This document shows positions 33,358 to 45,167 of a stretch of DNA of 64,000 bases, piece after piece; the stretch's first letter is position 1, and each line of letters begins with the position of its first letter. The notes beneath the pieces were generated by a model. That model did not search any database, was not told where the DNA came from, and saw nothing but the letters and a program-made list of their open reading frames with translations. Source of the DNA: Orychophragmus violaceus (taxonomy: Eukaryota > Streptophyta > Magnoliopsida > Brassicales > Brassicaceae); NCBI GenBank assembly GCA_030180135.1, contig CM058239.1, forward strand, positions 79,987,823 to 80,051,822, read 5' to 3'. The translations under genes and the position numbers were made by a program.

Positions 33358-33810
33358 TTTCCTTTAAAATAGCGATTTCTTGTTCAAGGTCAATATGACC
33401 GTTAGCCTTAAGTCCTATAAAGTCTCATTGTATTGTTCATTTGTAAATCACCTTTCAATCAATTAATCAAAGTATTATTCAGTTCTTTCAAAGAGTTTCT
33501 TTGTTAAGAGTTTATTCCTTCTCTTGAATAAGTGTGTGATTCACCTATTCTCTAGAAAACCTTGGATTAGTATTGCTTGTGTGATTCAAGCAGAACTGAT
33601 TCAACCACCGATTGAGAGAGTCAATCAGCCCATTGAACAAGCGAGTTGTTCATCATCATCCATTCATCTTTCCATTTAATCATCTCAACGTCCTTCCTAA
33701 GGAGTCTAGAGACCCACGGTTGGATCCATCTCACCACATCATCACCCACGATCTAGAAGAGAGTGACTTCAGTCCCTGTTCTAAGTCAAACACGCTTCCA
33801 TCTTGCATCA
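32604..33810 (+). repeat. array LTR 3
   Basis: 1207 bp, sharing derived variants with LTR 2. Shared between units 2 and 3. Confidence 0.95.
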
Positions 33811-34530
33811 TCTGGTATCAGAGCCGAAAGGTTCCTAGATCAAGTGTATTCTATCCTTTACCTTTCGGTTATTGCATCTTGTTTTTGTTTCATTTCATTT
33901 TAAAATAAAAACCTATAAAATTGTTTTCATCTTTCATCTATTTCTCTGATTTTGTTTCATCCTTAAAGAAAAACCCATTAAAAAAAAAATCTTTTGTTTT
34001 GCATTTGATTCATCTATTTTATTCTTTGTTTTGTTTTGCATCTTAAATCAAAAAAAAAAAAATTTGTTTTGTGTTCTTCTTTTGTTTTATAAAAACCAGA
34101 AAAAGTTTTAAAAAGAAAGAGGAGAAGTTTTGCTATTTGATTCGATTTCTTAAACCAAAAAAAAAAAGTGTTTATTTCCTTTTGTTTTCCAAAGTTGTTT
34201 TCAAATTTCAAAAAAAAAAAAAAAAGATTTCGAGATATTCTCAGATTTTAAGATATTCTAGTTTCTATTTTTTGGTTAAATCTAATTTTCAAAAAAAAAA
34301 AAAGGAGATCCGAAACTTTCTAAATCTTTTTCAAACTTCCAAAAATTTTCAATACCTTCCTAAACCAGTTTTCAAACCCCTAAAAAACTTGTTTAAAACC
34401 GTGTGTTAAGTTTTGTGTATCGTTGCTTGAGTTTGAACAATTGTAACTACTTGTTCAGCGCTTAAGATAAATAACTTCAGAACATATTGATACACTATAA
34501 GCTTATTGTTTCAGGTATTGAATTATTGAC
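33811..34530 (+). other. array unit 3 primer site and leader
   Basis: Primer site at 33813, then the A/T-run leader. No gene. Confidence 0.75.
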
Positions 34531-36878
34531 ATGAAGGATAGAGAAGATTCAGAAGCAGACATGTACGGAGAGCACCACCCACCTAGGCGCAAGACAGGAT
34601 TCAAAAACCATGGAGTTCCTTCATACCATGTACCAGCTCAACGACAGCTCACTGGTACAAGGAATGCGACATCCCAACAAGCAAGCACAAGGCAGCCAGC
34701 CACCAAGGCAAGAGGTTCCCTAATGTTTTCAGGAAGAAGCAGTAACCCTGAAGCATACTTACAATGGGAAAGCAACATGGAGCAATGGTTACAAGCTAAC
34801 AAAGTTCCCAAAGAAAGGAGGCTAGTACAAGCTGTCTCAGCCTTCACAGAAAAGACGTATGAATGGTGGCTAAAGGAGAGCACGCCAACCATCCTTAAGA
34901 AGCCAATACTGGATTGGAGAGATCTCAAGTCCAGGATGAAAAAGGAATTTGTGGAGAAGCTTCAAACCAAAACCAAGAAAGTGAAGATTGCATCCGAAGC
35001 ACAAGCTGCTCCTAAGCCCAAGTATGATTGCTATCAAGAATCTAAGGAGACTCTTCAAGCAAGGCAGGATCAGCAATGGCAGAAGATCATAAATATGTTG
35101 CTCCCAAAGAAACCAGAGAAGAAGCAGAGCCGCAAAGCTTCACCCAATGCAACCGGGCCTAGCTTTGATACCTTACTCAAGTTGCGAGACACGCCAACAC
35201 AAGGAATAAGACCAGAAGAAGAGCACATAAGTCAAGAAGACATCAAGCGTGAGGGAAAGCAAACAAGGAGAATATCATGTTCCAACTCACCAATGCAATC
35301 AATGTGAGTTTAAGTTTCGCCAAATCTGTTCCTATGATACTAAACTCAGATATAATCCACTTGCTCTTTCCCTTAAGAGTTGACTTAGGTACGGGTCTGA
35401 TAAAGAACAAGAAGCCAAAGGCAGAAGGAGTCTTGAAAGAGAGACCAAAACCGAGCCATGTATCCACACATGAGCCACAAGCAAATCAAAGGCTTGAATT
35501 ATATCATGCTTCAACCAAACATGAGGTTATTTCTGAACTTAAAGTGCCTAACACTGATTGTCAAGCCACTGGTATGATGCACTTGTTTCTTGAGTCAAGT
35601 GTTGAGACGGGAATTAGATCTAAAGATAAAGCCAAATGGGAGATCAAGGAAAATCCACCAGACCAAAGCAAGCACACTACATCTACTAGCATGGTAAGTC
35701 TTTCTTTGATCCACTTCATTTCCCATGACTCAACAGCTGTGTTAAAGGATTTGTTAAGCTTACAAGAGGATGAGATATCAGTAGCACATGAATATGAATC
35801 TAAGGAAAATGATTCCAACCGATACTTATTTGATAAGAAGCCCATAATGCACTTGTCTCTTTGCCAAAGTGTCAAACATATTTCAGGTCTTAAAGAGAGA
35901 AGAAGCAAGATCAGCAAAGGAGACGTCACACCAGCTCAAAGAAGAGGAGCATTGCTATCCTATTTGCTCAAAGAAGAGCCACCGGATGCTCCACAACTCA
36001 ACCGGAATCAAAATGATTCCCAAGGTAATCTTCTAAACCCTCATTCACTTCACTGGACTAACTTGACTTATCTATGTGCAGGTTATCAAGTTTTGAGGTA
36101 AAAAATTCTTGAAGAGGGAGGGTATGATGAGGTCATCAGAACCAAACCAAACCAGGCGCTGACTGACTCAATCACTGACTCAACCACTACGTCAAGCAGC
36201 GCAAGGATACTTAGAGAAATCAAAGCCACGATGAGTTCTGATCCAGTACAAGGCATAGGATTGGTTATACAACCAACAATCAATCCTAAGAAGACATATG
36301 ACCCAGGAGGAATCATAACACATGGAGAAGAGATTATGGAGCCGAGAAGATCTAACAAGACTTATGAGCTTATCTTAGCTCAAGTGGAGACCAAGGTCAA
36401 GACATCTAGCTCAGCTCATCATCAGCATGCCACTAAGAAGAGTCATCCCCAAAAGATGACACAAGAAGAAGATACCGAAAAGGAGCTAACCATATGTAGC
36501 ATCACAGCTAGCTCAGGAAGTAGCATCGGCACTAGCTCAACAGACTTGCCATATATGGAAGCATTCACATTTGGAAGGTCAATTCAGCACCAAACCTTTA
36601 CCTATCAAAGCTACAGTGTTTTGAGGTCCTTTCCATCAAGTCCAGACGTCCTCAGCTGCACAAGACCACACAAGATTCTCCATAACTTCAAGAAGTCATA
36701 CTTACCATTTTTGGAGAAGAAAGAGATTAAACACCAACGGCTCCTTTCCAAGAATAAAAGCTGCGACTTCTATGCCAATAAAGATGTTCCAGAGATCCTC
36801 ACTTATCCCTTGAAACCATCCAGATACAAAGGAACCATCAAGAGCATGGATCCTTGCCAAAATGAGCCTAACGGCTAG
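34531..36878 (+). pseudogene. gag-like protein of array unit 3, different lesions
   Basis: This unit keeps the extra A at about 34770, so the gag core is intact from 34531 (258 codons, QWESNMEQWL uninterrupted). It has instead a 1-bp loss at about 35254 (GAGGGAAAG against GAGGTGAAAG), after which the frame resumes at 35277-36101, and a TAA at 36099 just before the polypurine tract. The LTR part of the frame is 36231-36878. Comparing the three units shows that the ancestral gene was one open frame of about 780 codons. Confidence 0.8.
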
Positions 36879-37331
36879 TTTCCTTTAAAATAGCGATTTC
36901 TTGTTCAAGGTCAATATGACCGTTAGCCTTAAGTCCTATAAAGTCTCATTGTATTGTTCATTTGTAAATCACCTTTCAATCAATTAATCAAAGTATTATT
37001 CAGTTCTTTCAAAGAGTTTCTTTGTTAAGAGTTTATTCCTTCTCTTGAATAAGTGTGTGATTCACCTATTCTCTAGAAAACCTTGGATTAGTATTGCTTG
37101 TGTGATTCAAGCAGAACTGATTCAACCACCGATTGAGAGAGTCAATCAGCCCATCGAACAAGCGAGTTGTTCATCATCATCCATTCATCTTTCCATTTAA
37201 TCATCTCAACGTCCTTCCTAAGGAGTCTAGAGACCCACGGTTGGATCCATCTCACCACATCATCACCCACGATCTAGAAGAGAGTGACTTCAGTCCCTGT
37301 TCTACGTCAAACACGCTTCCATCCTGCATCA
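36125..37331 (+). repeat. array LTR 4
   Basis: 1207 bp, ending CATCCTGCATCA and followed by the target duplication ATTCC. It shares GAGGTCC and CAGCTGCAC with LTR 1, as expected for the two original outer LTRs. Confidence 0.95.
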
Positions 37332-37336
37332 ATTCC

Positions 37337-37725
37337 TGTCATCATTGACCAATCTCCTATGCCGGCTCTTTTGAAACCAATCCTCTTCCTCATAACGGTA
37401 AGCTGCCAACAATTATTCTTTCAGTGATGGTAGTTGAGATCGTAGAGTAAGATCAGTCATGGATCTATCCAAATCATGTTGTAGTTCAGAAATGCGTCGA
37501 GCTGCGTTCATATTATTGTTACGACGGTAGAGGGCTAATGATTAATCTGATCTACAATAGTTGTTGATGCTGTAAGTTGAGATGAAAACAATCTAACGAA
37601 AATATAGTCTTTAAAGTTTGGGCATTGTAGAACATTATTATCAAAACGGAACGGTTTTCTGTGCGAAGAAACTTCTTAAGCAACGGTGGTGACAACATGT
37701 TTCTGATCTGAACCTGTGTATGGTA
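37337..37725 (-). pseudogene. LINE segment C: end of endonuclease region to RT N-terminus
   Basis: On the minus strand this reads ISELQHDLDRSMTD, then AYRYEEEDWFQKSRHRRLVNDDRN, which joins across the array (ATTCC) to TKYFHSCTK in segment D. This is the conserved EE-WKQKSR-WL-GDRNTKFFH block in front of plant LINE RTs, and it proves that the array sits inside the LINE. Stops and shifts are present. On its far side the LINE is cut again by copia C (AAAAA target duplication, 37726-37730). Confidence 0.85.
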
Positions 37726-37730
37726 AAAAA

Positions 37731-38376
37731 TGTTGGGAATGTCCTGAAATCTACCGTACTATCTCTAGAAAGTATGATAAGTGTCGAGATCAGACATAAG
37801 TCATAAATACTGGGTGATCATGATGACTTGCTAGAGCCCGCTCATGATCTATAAGTTTAGGACTTATTACCAGTATTGTATGATCCCTAAGGGTCACACA
37901 CCATAGCTAACGGGAAAGTTAACATGGAATTAATACAGTAAGATGCAAGGCATTTACTGTATTTGTACAGAGAATTGGGCCAGACAAAAGACAGTCTTTT
38001 GTCTGATTTGGGCCTTGGGCCCAAAAGCCTTATGAGCCATTAGTTTAATTACTTGGGCCCATATAAGGAAGAAAAAGGCGCAGGAAGCCCTAAGGCTTAT
38101 GCCTCTGCGATTTTACAGCCACTCTTCCTCTCTCTCTCTCTGTTGTTCCGACTTGGTCTAGCAGCCTGATCCGAAGCTTGTAAGCGTGTGGATACCTAAG
38201 GAGGAGCCGGTAATCATCAGCTTCTGCAGATCTCGATATTCCATTGATTAATCCGCTGCAATCATAAGGAAATGATCCTGATCTGTTTATGATTCAACTG
38301 CAATCACCTAGATCCTAGATGATTATGTGCTAGGTTGTAACCTGACATTTACACCATGAACACACATAATCCTTCA
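37731..38376 (+). repeat. 5' LTR of copia C
   Basis: 646 bp, TGTTGGGAATG...AATCCTTCA, followed by the primer site TGGTATCAGAGCC at 38378-38390. It contains a (TC)n stretch near 38130. No CGATCG palindromes, unlike copia A and D. Confidence 0.9.
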
Positions 38377-38377
38377 G

Positions 38378-38390
38378 TGGTATCAGAGCC
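38378..38390 (+). other. primer binding site, initiator tRNA-Met
   Basis: TGGTATCAGAGCC one base after the copia C 5' LTR. Confidence 0.95.
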
Positions 38391-40096
38391 TAGGTCGTTA
38401 GGTTTTTGCTGTTTGGATCATATTTAGGTTGTTTTAATGTTAAGAATCGAATTTGGCTTAAGAAATTTGATTAGAACTTGTAAAACCCTAATATGAAATC
38501 GCTTGATGACTTTGTTTGGTTTGTATCATTCGGTTGTTGACTTAGATAATTGATAAAGCGATTATTGTCAAAAACGAATTGTTGGAATCGATTTGTTGTC
38601 ATGGTTCAAGCGTATTAGTGCGATTATTTAATTGAAAATGATGATCGTTTTGTCTTTAGTCAATCACAAGGAATCGCTTGTTAATCATAAGTTGTTATCG
38701 ATTAATGTATGATATCGTTTGTTAAATTAATTATCATTCGAAAGTGGTTTGTATAAGTGAATTAATTATCGAATCCATTATCGAATTGAATTAAAGTCAA
38801 AACCTAATTTTGTTTTGTCCTCAAGTGATGTTCTGAATCGAATTGGATAAGACAAAAGAGACTTTTGAATTTCGATCACATGTTGTCCTTATGTGCATGC
38901 TTGAAACGTTTTGTGAATGTCATCATCGGTTTTGTCATTTTGTGAATGTCATGAATTGATTGTTGATTTAATTATCAAACGTTGTGTTATCGATCATAAT
39001 TATGGTTTGAATAAAGGTTAAGTATCGATTGTTGAATTGAACATGACGAAAAACGTTCAATGTCAAAATCGGTTGTTATGTTAATTGAATCGATTTGTTA
39101 TGGTTGTTAAGATCATGATTTTGTCTTTAAGCTAAAAGACAAAATCGTTTCAAGCTTTGAATAATTATGGTTTAAGCGGTTAACCCAAATCGCGGTTTAC
39201 TGGAAATTATTTAATACAATTGGTATTATTTAATTTCTGGTTAAACCGGATTTAAATTCAAAATTGAATTTTAACCTAAACCGAAGGCTGGTCTAAGTTT
39301 GATTTGGTTGGACCAAATAATTTAGAGCTGGTCTGGTTTAGTAAATAACCAGTTGGATTAAGTAGTTAATTTGGTCTTGGACCAGAATTAATGAACCAAC
39401 TCGGTTATGTCAAATTATTGGGCCAATTGGAATTCTGTGGTCTTGGGCCAAGAATTGGGCCTATAATTTGTGACCCAACCCGAAAATATTATAAAATATT
39501 AAATTAGAAATTTCTATTTTTAGTATGTTACTAAATTTAGAAAGTTTCTAAAATAAGTAAGTTTCCCAAAATAGTAATCTTCTATTTTTGGAAACAAAAC
39601 TTAAAATCCTCAAAACCAATATCAAGCTTGGATGTCTTTCCAATCTTGTCAGCTACTTAACGCTTATTCGATTACAGATATGGCTTACAGTGTGAGGTGT
39701 CTGGTTTCGCGTAAGTAAAGTAGTATATAGTCACTAATTTCATTGGGAGTCCCAGACTTTAGTGATTATTTGGCTGTAAGAGATTGGTTTCCTTGACTGG
39801 GCCATCGGGAGTCCCGGGCCTTGAGACATCTGGTGTTTTGGGCCTTGGGCCCAATTCACAACCGAGAGTTATATGAGATATAACTAGCTGTGTGTATGCT
39901 TACCAAGTAAAGCTAATTCTGGGTGACGGCCAGTGGCCCACTTTAGATTTAGCTGAACATGGGTCTCGGAATCATTGCATTCTTATGAGGTTAAACAAAG
40001 AAATTTTGAATGCAATGCGAGTTTTCTTATAAGTTATTAAGATTACTCTTTTATGAACTAAATAACTAAAACTCTATTTATCTCTAAATTTCAGCT
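38391..40096 (+). other. copia C 5' leader
   Basis: About 1.7 kb without coding. The first kilobase is rich in variants of ATCGATTG, GAATTG and TTGTTAT; the last 400 bp match the copia A leader. It replaces the palindrome-rich leader section of copia A and D. Confidence 0.7.
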
Positions 40097-40987
40097 ATGA
40101 CTAGCACAAACAATCAAAACACTTTCTCGATCCGGTCTGTCCTTGAGAAGGACAAACTGAACGGATCAAATTTCTTGACTTGGTCGCGGAATCTGAGGCT
40201 AGTCCTCAGGCAGGAGAGAAAGGACTATGTCCTTGTGAAAGCTCTCCCCGAGAGGATCGGATCCAAGGCCTCTCATGCAGTACGTAATGCTTGGAATAAG
40301 CATTATGATGATGCAGTAGATGTGCGTAGTCTGATATTGGCTACCATGGACTCAGACTTGCAGAAGCAATATGAGAACATGGAGTCGCCAATAGAGATGA
40401 TCAGCAGCCTGAAATTGAAATTTCAGGAGCAGGTAAGAGTGGAGAGATACCAGTTGGTTAAATCTCTCACTAGCTGCAAGCTACCAAATGATCATCCAGT
40501 AAGTCCTCATGTCAGTAAAATGATGGGTTACATTGATAACCTGAGGAAACTGGATTATCAAGTTAGCCAAGAATTGGCAACTGAGATCATTCTGCAGTCA
40601 CTGCCGTCAAGCTATGATAAGTTCAAAAGGAACTATATCAAGAAAGGCTTAACGAAGACGCTGACTGAACTGCATGATATGCTCAAGACAGTTGAGCCAA
40701 ACGTGAAGAGTACCCTGTATAATCTCATGAAGGAGAAGGGTAGGTTTACAAAACCTAGTGCTGACAAGGGTGAAGACAAAGTTGTCCAGATTTTGAATCA
40801 TGGCAAGCGTGTGTCTTCTGAGCCCGAGTCAGATACCTCTTACGTTGGTAAGTGCTGCTACTGTAAAGAGACTGGGCATTGGAAGAGAAATTGCATTAAA
40901 TTCATGGAAGATTATGAGGAGTTAAAGTCGATGTATGAGACTACTTCCTCAGGTATTCATGTTATTACTTCAAGTTATACCTTATAG
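40097..40987 (+). CDS. copia C gag, intact 296-aa protein
   Basis: Starts at ATG 40097 (Met-Thr-Ser-Thr-Asn-Asn) and encodes the complete capsid-like UBN2/Retrotran_gag domain (about residues 10-200), a shortened linker, and an intact CCHC zinc knuckle CCYCKETGHWKRNC near residue 258. It ends in SSYTL followed by TAG, where copia A has the Trp codon TGG just before the protease motif LDTGCG. The stop is shared with copia B. It is the only sound gene of the element and may still package element RNA. Confidence 0.9.
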   Translation: MTSTNNQNTFSIRSVLEKDKLNGSNFLTWSRNLRLVLRQERKDYVLVKALPERIGSKASHAVRNAWNKHYDDAVDVRSLILATMDSDLQKQYENMESPIEMISSLKLKFQEQVRVERYQLVKSLTSCKLPNDHPVSPHVSKMMGYIDNLRKLDYQVSQELATEIILQSLPSSYDKFKRNYIKKGLTKTLTELHDMLKTVEPNVKSTLYNLMKEKGRFTKPSADKGEDKVVQILNHGKRVSSEPESDTSYVGKCCYCKETGHWKRNCIKFMEDYEELKSMYETTSSGIHVITSSYTL

Positions 40988-43490
40988 GTATTGGATACTG
41001 GTTGTGGCACTGATATTTGTTATAATATGCAGAGCCTGAGCAACAGTAGAACGTTGAAGGAAGGGCAAGTGAAACTGCATGCCTGGAAGGAGATATGGAT
41101 GCTGCCTCAGCCGTAGGGTTTTCACTTGTAGATGCCTTTGAGGCTTGGTTTTGTATTAAGTAATTGCTACAATGTACCTGCTTTAAGCAGAGTTGTCTTT
41201 CATTTTCTTGTAAGAATTTGAATGTTTTTCATTTTGATAAAAGACAAGTTTTGTTCTTTTGATCTTAATGAAATATTAATTGTAGCACCCTATTCAAGGA
41301 ATGAGTTTTATATCTTAAACCAAAGAGTGCCTAAATGTAACATAAATACCGAATTGGTTTAAATCTGATGAATTAAACCTGATTTTTCTTGGCGTAAATG
41401 TTTTGGTCACATAGAGTAAGTCGGATTCAGAAACCCCATAGTTGTGGACTTTTGGGCTCATTTGATCGGATATCTTATGAGACTTGAATTCTGCTTACTG
41501 GACCAAAAGACAAAGGGCCCATCTTAGCCGAGCTAGAGAAAGGCCCAAAGGCTTATTGGACCTTGAACATACTCATGTATGTGGCCCGATGAGCAGTAAT
41601 GCCAGAGAAAATTTCCTGTACTTCATTATATTTACTGATTACTTCAGTGAGTATGACTGTGTTCATTTGATGAGACACGAGTCGGAATTCTTTGAAATGG
41701 TCGAAAGAGTTCCAGAATGAGGTATAGAATCTGAGTGACAGAAGTATTGAGACTCTGGATTAGATCACGAGTGAAAATACTTAAGTCATTGATGGTGTGA
41801 TCATCTGAATGAGTGTGAAGTCGCTTCACAGCTCATTTCTCCTGAAAACCTTGAGGTGTTTCTGTGAGAAAGAATCAGATCTTATAAGAAATGATTAAAG
41901 ATGAGTCACACGAATCTTCTATGATATTCTTTAAGAATAACGCTCTAGAAATATCTAAGTTTACGCTGAAATAGTTCCACCAATATCAGTTGAAAGACAC
42001 CACGTAAATGTGGATTGGAAATGACCCAAATTCGTCTTTACTGAGTATTTGTAGTTGTGCTACTTCGCTGGTTGTCCTAGGGAAACCAAGGCTTGTTACT
42101 TTTACGTCCATTCTGTTTTCTAAGAAGGGAAGTTACTTTCCAAGAAGAACAGTGGGAGTAAAAGTGTAACTCGAAGAAATTCGAGAAATACAGGAGGCTG
42201 CTCAACCTGTTGAGGAAGAGCAGCGGATGGATTTACAGATTTCTGTAGAATCTACACCTGTAGAGCCTGAAGTTCGCAGATCTGAATGAATCAGTCACTA
42301 ATCCGAGAGTGATTTCTCGTCATTAGTTGAACCTGATGATCATTGAAAGTTGCCATGATCTGATGATCATTGAAAGTGACGAACCTGCGAAATTTCACAA
42401 AAGCGAAAGTGAGCCCGGACTCCGAAAAATTACACTATGTGTAAGTTAGCTTCATTGATCCATTCATGGATGGAAGCAAACATATCGGAGTTGGAATCTT
42501 TGTTCTGTTGAAGTAGTCAAGGTTTTGACTTGAACAGGAACGAAGTGGAACTGTGCGTTTACTAAAAGATAAGTGGGAGCAATGTTGCATTTCTCATAGT
42601 GTATGTCGATGACATACTGATTCTCGGAAATAACGTCCCAATGTTGCAGTCGGTAAAGGACTGGCTTGGGAGTTGGTTTTGTGGTTGACATGGGTAAAGC
42701 CACGTATGTTCTTGGATTTTGGATCTAAAGATAGAGATCCAAAAGAGCTGGTAGGACAAAGTCAGGATTATTAAATTGACAATGTCCTACACGTTTTCAG
42801 CACTCCAAGAAGGGTTTTATGCCAATGTCACATGGCAATACGTTAAGCAAGAAGCAGTGTCCTACGATATCTGCTGAGCTTAAATGCATGGATAGGATTC
42901 CATATGCGTCGGCAATTGGATCTATCATGTATGCCATGACACGTACTTGTTTTGATGTTGCTTTAATGTCAAGCAAGACAAGTAAAGACCAGTCAAATCC
43001 AGTAAAGAATCACTGGATTGCCGTAAAGAATATCCTAAAGTATTTGAGAAATACTAAGGATAAGTTCTTGATTTACGGAGAAAGTAAGGTGCTACAAGTC
43101 AATAGAGTCTAAAAGGCAAGTTTCCAATAGACAAAGATAATTCCCGGTCACAGTCCGGCTATATCTTGTGTCTGAATGGCGGTGCAAGGCACTGTTGCTG
43201 ACTCCATGACTTAAGCTGAACATTTCGCGGCCTGTAAAGCGGCGAAAGAGGTTGTTTGGAAAGAAGAGTTCATCACTGAACTTGATGTGATTCCCAGCGT
43301 AGATGAGACTAGCTGCACATCAGAGGTCCAAACACCTTAAGGGTAGGCATGACCAATTCCGTGAGATAAATGACAGAGGTGTTAAGTAGATAAGCAAGTT
43401 TCATCGAATGAGAACGTTGCTAATCTATTAACGAAGCCACTCCTTAGGCCTAAGCACGAGTCGCGGACTGTAGCTGTAGGATAAGTGAAA
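40988..43490 (+). pseudogene. copia C pol, heavily decayed
   Basis: Recognisable pieces in the copia A order: VLDTGCGTDI (protease, directly after the TAG); integrase zinc-finger and core scraps around 41400-41720 (NARENFLYFI, MRHESEF); RT around 42540-42720, with the YVDD region out of frame; RNase H scraps IPYASAIGSIMYAMTRT and NILKYLRNTKDKFL at 42819-43112. Large parts of integrase and RT are missing. No catalytic domain is usable. Confidence 0.85.
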
Positions 43491-44381
43491 TTAAGATGTA
43501 GTCTTAATTTCAGTGGGAGTTTGTAAAGGGCTTTATTTAGTTGTTTTGAAAGGTTCATGTAAACATAATATTTTATGTTTATGAAATCTATGATTTCTGG
43601 ATTATTTTAACTGTGATATAAATAATCGTTCCAAAATGATTCATGTCATTATATATGGGCCATCGAAGTACATGAGTAGACTTGATCCTGAAACCCCATA
43701 TTTAACGAAATGACATAAATCATAGTGTCCATAGTCGAAGGTTGTTGAAATTGGAACACCAACAACCACTTGAGACTAGATTGTGTTGAGACTTATGACC
43801 AAGTTTCGAGGGGTCATAGATGCGCGGCATCAAAGTCGACACATAGGTATATGTAGGGGAGCATATGACCGGACATGGCCCGCTGATGAGAACTCTACAA
43901 GATATTAATATCTGTGTCATGAGAGGTTCTCATATACGACTATAGAGTATAGTCCTTAGACCTGAGTTCGCATGCATGTGGCTGCACATGGAGTGATGCG
44001 CTTTGATCATTGTCTAACGCTGTTTCGTAACTGGGAGCTATAAGGACCTTGGTTGGGTGTATTATAAAGTGTGTAGTTCATAGTGATGGAACAAGATGGG
44101 ATTTGTCCCTGCCGTTTAACGGAGGTAATATCTCTAGGACAATCGGAGACTTGATAGCTGGTAAGAGAGTGGCCACTCCCAAACGGACTTGCCCAAGTCG
44201 TTTGCATTGTCAGTATCAAATCTGTTCCGATAAACATGGTCTGGCTATATAAGGATGACACGCATCTTGCCTTATGCCAGATCGAGATATTGAGACAAAA
44301 GGATTAGGGAATGTAGGATTCCAGTACAATCGGGAGATTGTTGGGAATGTCCTGTGTAGGATTCCAGTACAAGTGGGAGAT
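43491..44381 (+). other. copia C 3' non-coding region with duplicated polypurine tract
   Basis: Starts with CAGTGGGAG (about 43511), as in copia A. At the end, AGGATTCCAGTACAA..GGGAGATTGTTGGGAATGTCCTG occurs twice in tandem (from about 44309 and 44358), so a 22-bp stub of the LTR start precedes the true 3' LTR. Confidence 0.75.
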
Positions 44382-45030
44382 TGTTGGGAATGTCCTGAAA
44401 TCTACCGTACTATCTCTAGAAAGTATGATAAGTGTCGAGATCAGACATAAGTCATAAATACTGGGTGATCATGATGACTTGCTAGAGCCCGCTCATGATC
44501 TATAAGTTTAGGACTTATTACCAGTATTGTATGATCCCTAAGGGTCACACGCCATAGCTAACGGGAAAGTTAACATGGAATTAATACAGTAAGATGCAAG
44601 GCATTTACTGTATTTGTACAGAGAATTGGGCCAGACAAAAGACAGTCTTTTGTCTGATTTGGGCCTTGGGCCCAAAAGCCTTATGAGCCATTAGTTTAAT
44701 TAATTGGGCCCATATAAGGAAGAAAAAAGGCGCAGGAAGCCCTAAGGCTTATGCCTCTGCGATTTTACAGCCACTCTTCCTCTCTCTCTCTCTCTGTTGT
44801 TCCGACTTGGTCTAGCAGCCTGATCCGAAGCTTGTAAGCGTGTGGATACCTGAGGAGGAGCCGGTAATCATCAGCTTCTGCAGATCTCGATATTCCATTG
44901 ATTAATCCGCTGCAATCATAAAGTAATGATCCTGATCTGTTTATGATTCAACTGCAATCACCTAGATCCTAGATGATTATGTGCTAGGTTGTAACCTGAC
45001 AATTACACCATGAACACACATAATCCTTCA
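44382..45030 (+). repeat. 3' LTR of copia C
   Basis: 649 bp, nearly identical to 37731-38376. Followed by AAAAA and the LINE segment B. Confidence 0.9.
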
Positions 45031-45035
45031 AAAAA

Positions 45036-45167
45036 TTGACCTATGAAACTGGATACCGTGCTAGAAACTCAGTATTACTCACAACTCTGTCCAAACATTC
45101 CTCCACTGAATGATTTTGACAAATCCCAATCCAGGAGAATCTATCACCATCATATCGTAGGTCTAAC
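45036..45167 (-). pseudogene. LINE segment B: endonuclease C-terminal part
   Basis: The minus strand reads DLRYDGDRFSWIGICQN, then CLDRVVSNTEFLARYPVS and VNFLPYTGSD. This is the plant L1 endonuclease end (DL-Y-G--FTW, C-LDR-L-N--W, and a final SDH-type motif). It joins to segment A at GTTAG and to segment C at the AAAAA of copia C. Confidence 0.85.

Larger units (their letters stand above)
25560..37336 (+). mobile_element. tandem array of a gag-only LTR retrotransposon: LTR-I-LTR-I-LTR-I-LTR
   Basis: Four LTRs of exactly 1207 bp (25565, 29084, 32604, 36125) alternate with three interiors of 2312, 2313 and 2314 bp. The outer edges carry the single 5-bp target duplication ATTCC (25560-25564 and 37332-37336), and the LINE frame resumes on both sides. 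So one element inserted once and was later expanded by unequal exchange between LTRs. Each interior has an initiator-Met primer site, gag-like coding and a polypurine tract but no pol. This fits the class of non-autonomous elements with a gag only (TR-GAG type). Confidence 0.95.
37731..45030 (+). mobile_element. copia C: Ty1/copia element with intact gag and decayed pol
   Basis: 7300 bp with LTRs of 646 and 649 bp that differ by only about six substitutions and a few indels by eye, flanked by AAAAA target duplications (37726-37730, 45031-45035). The gag frame is intact, but pol is full of stops, shifts and deletions, far more than the LTR age would allow. The element was therefore probably already pol-defective when it moved, using enzymes from relatives such as copia A. 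Inserted in the LINE endonuclease gene. Confidence 0.9.
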
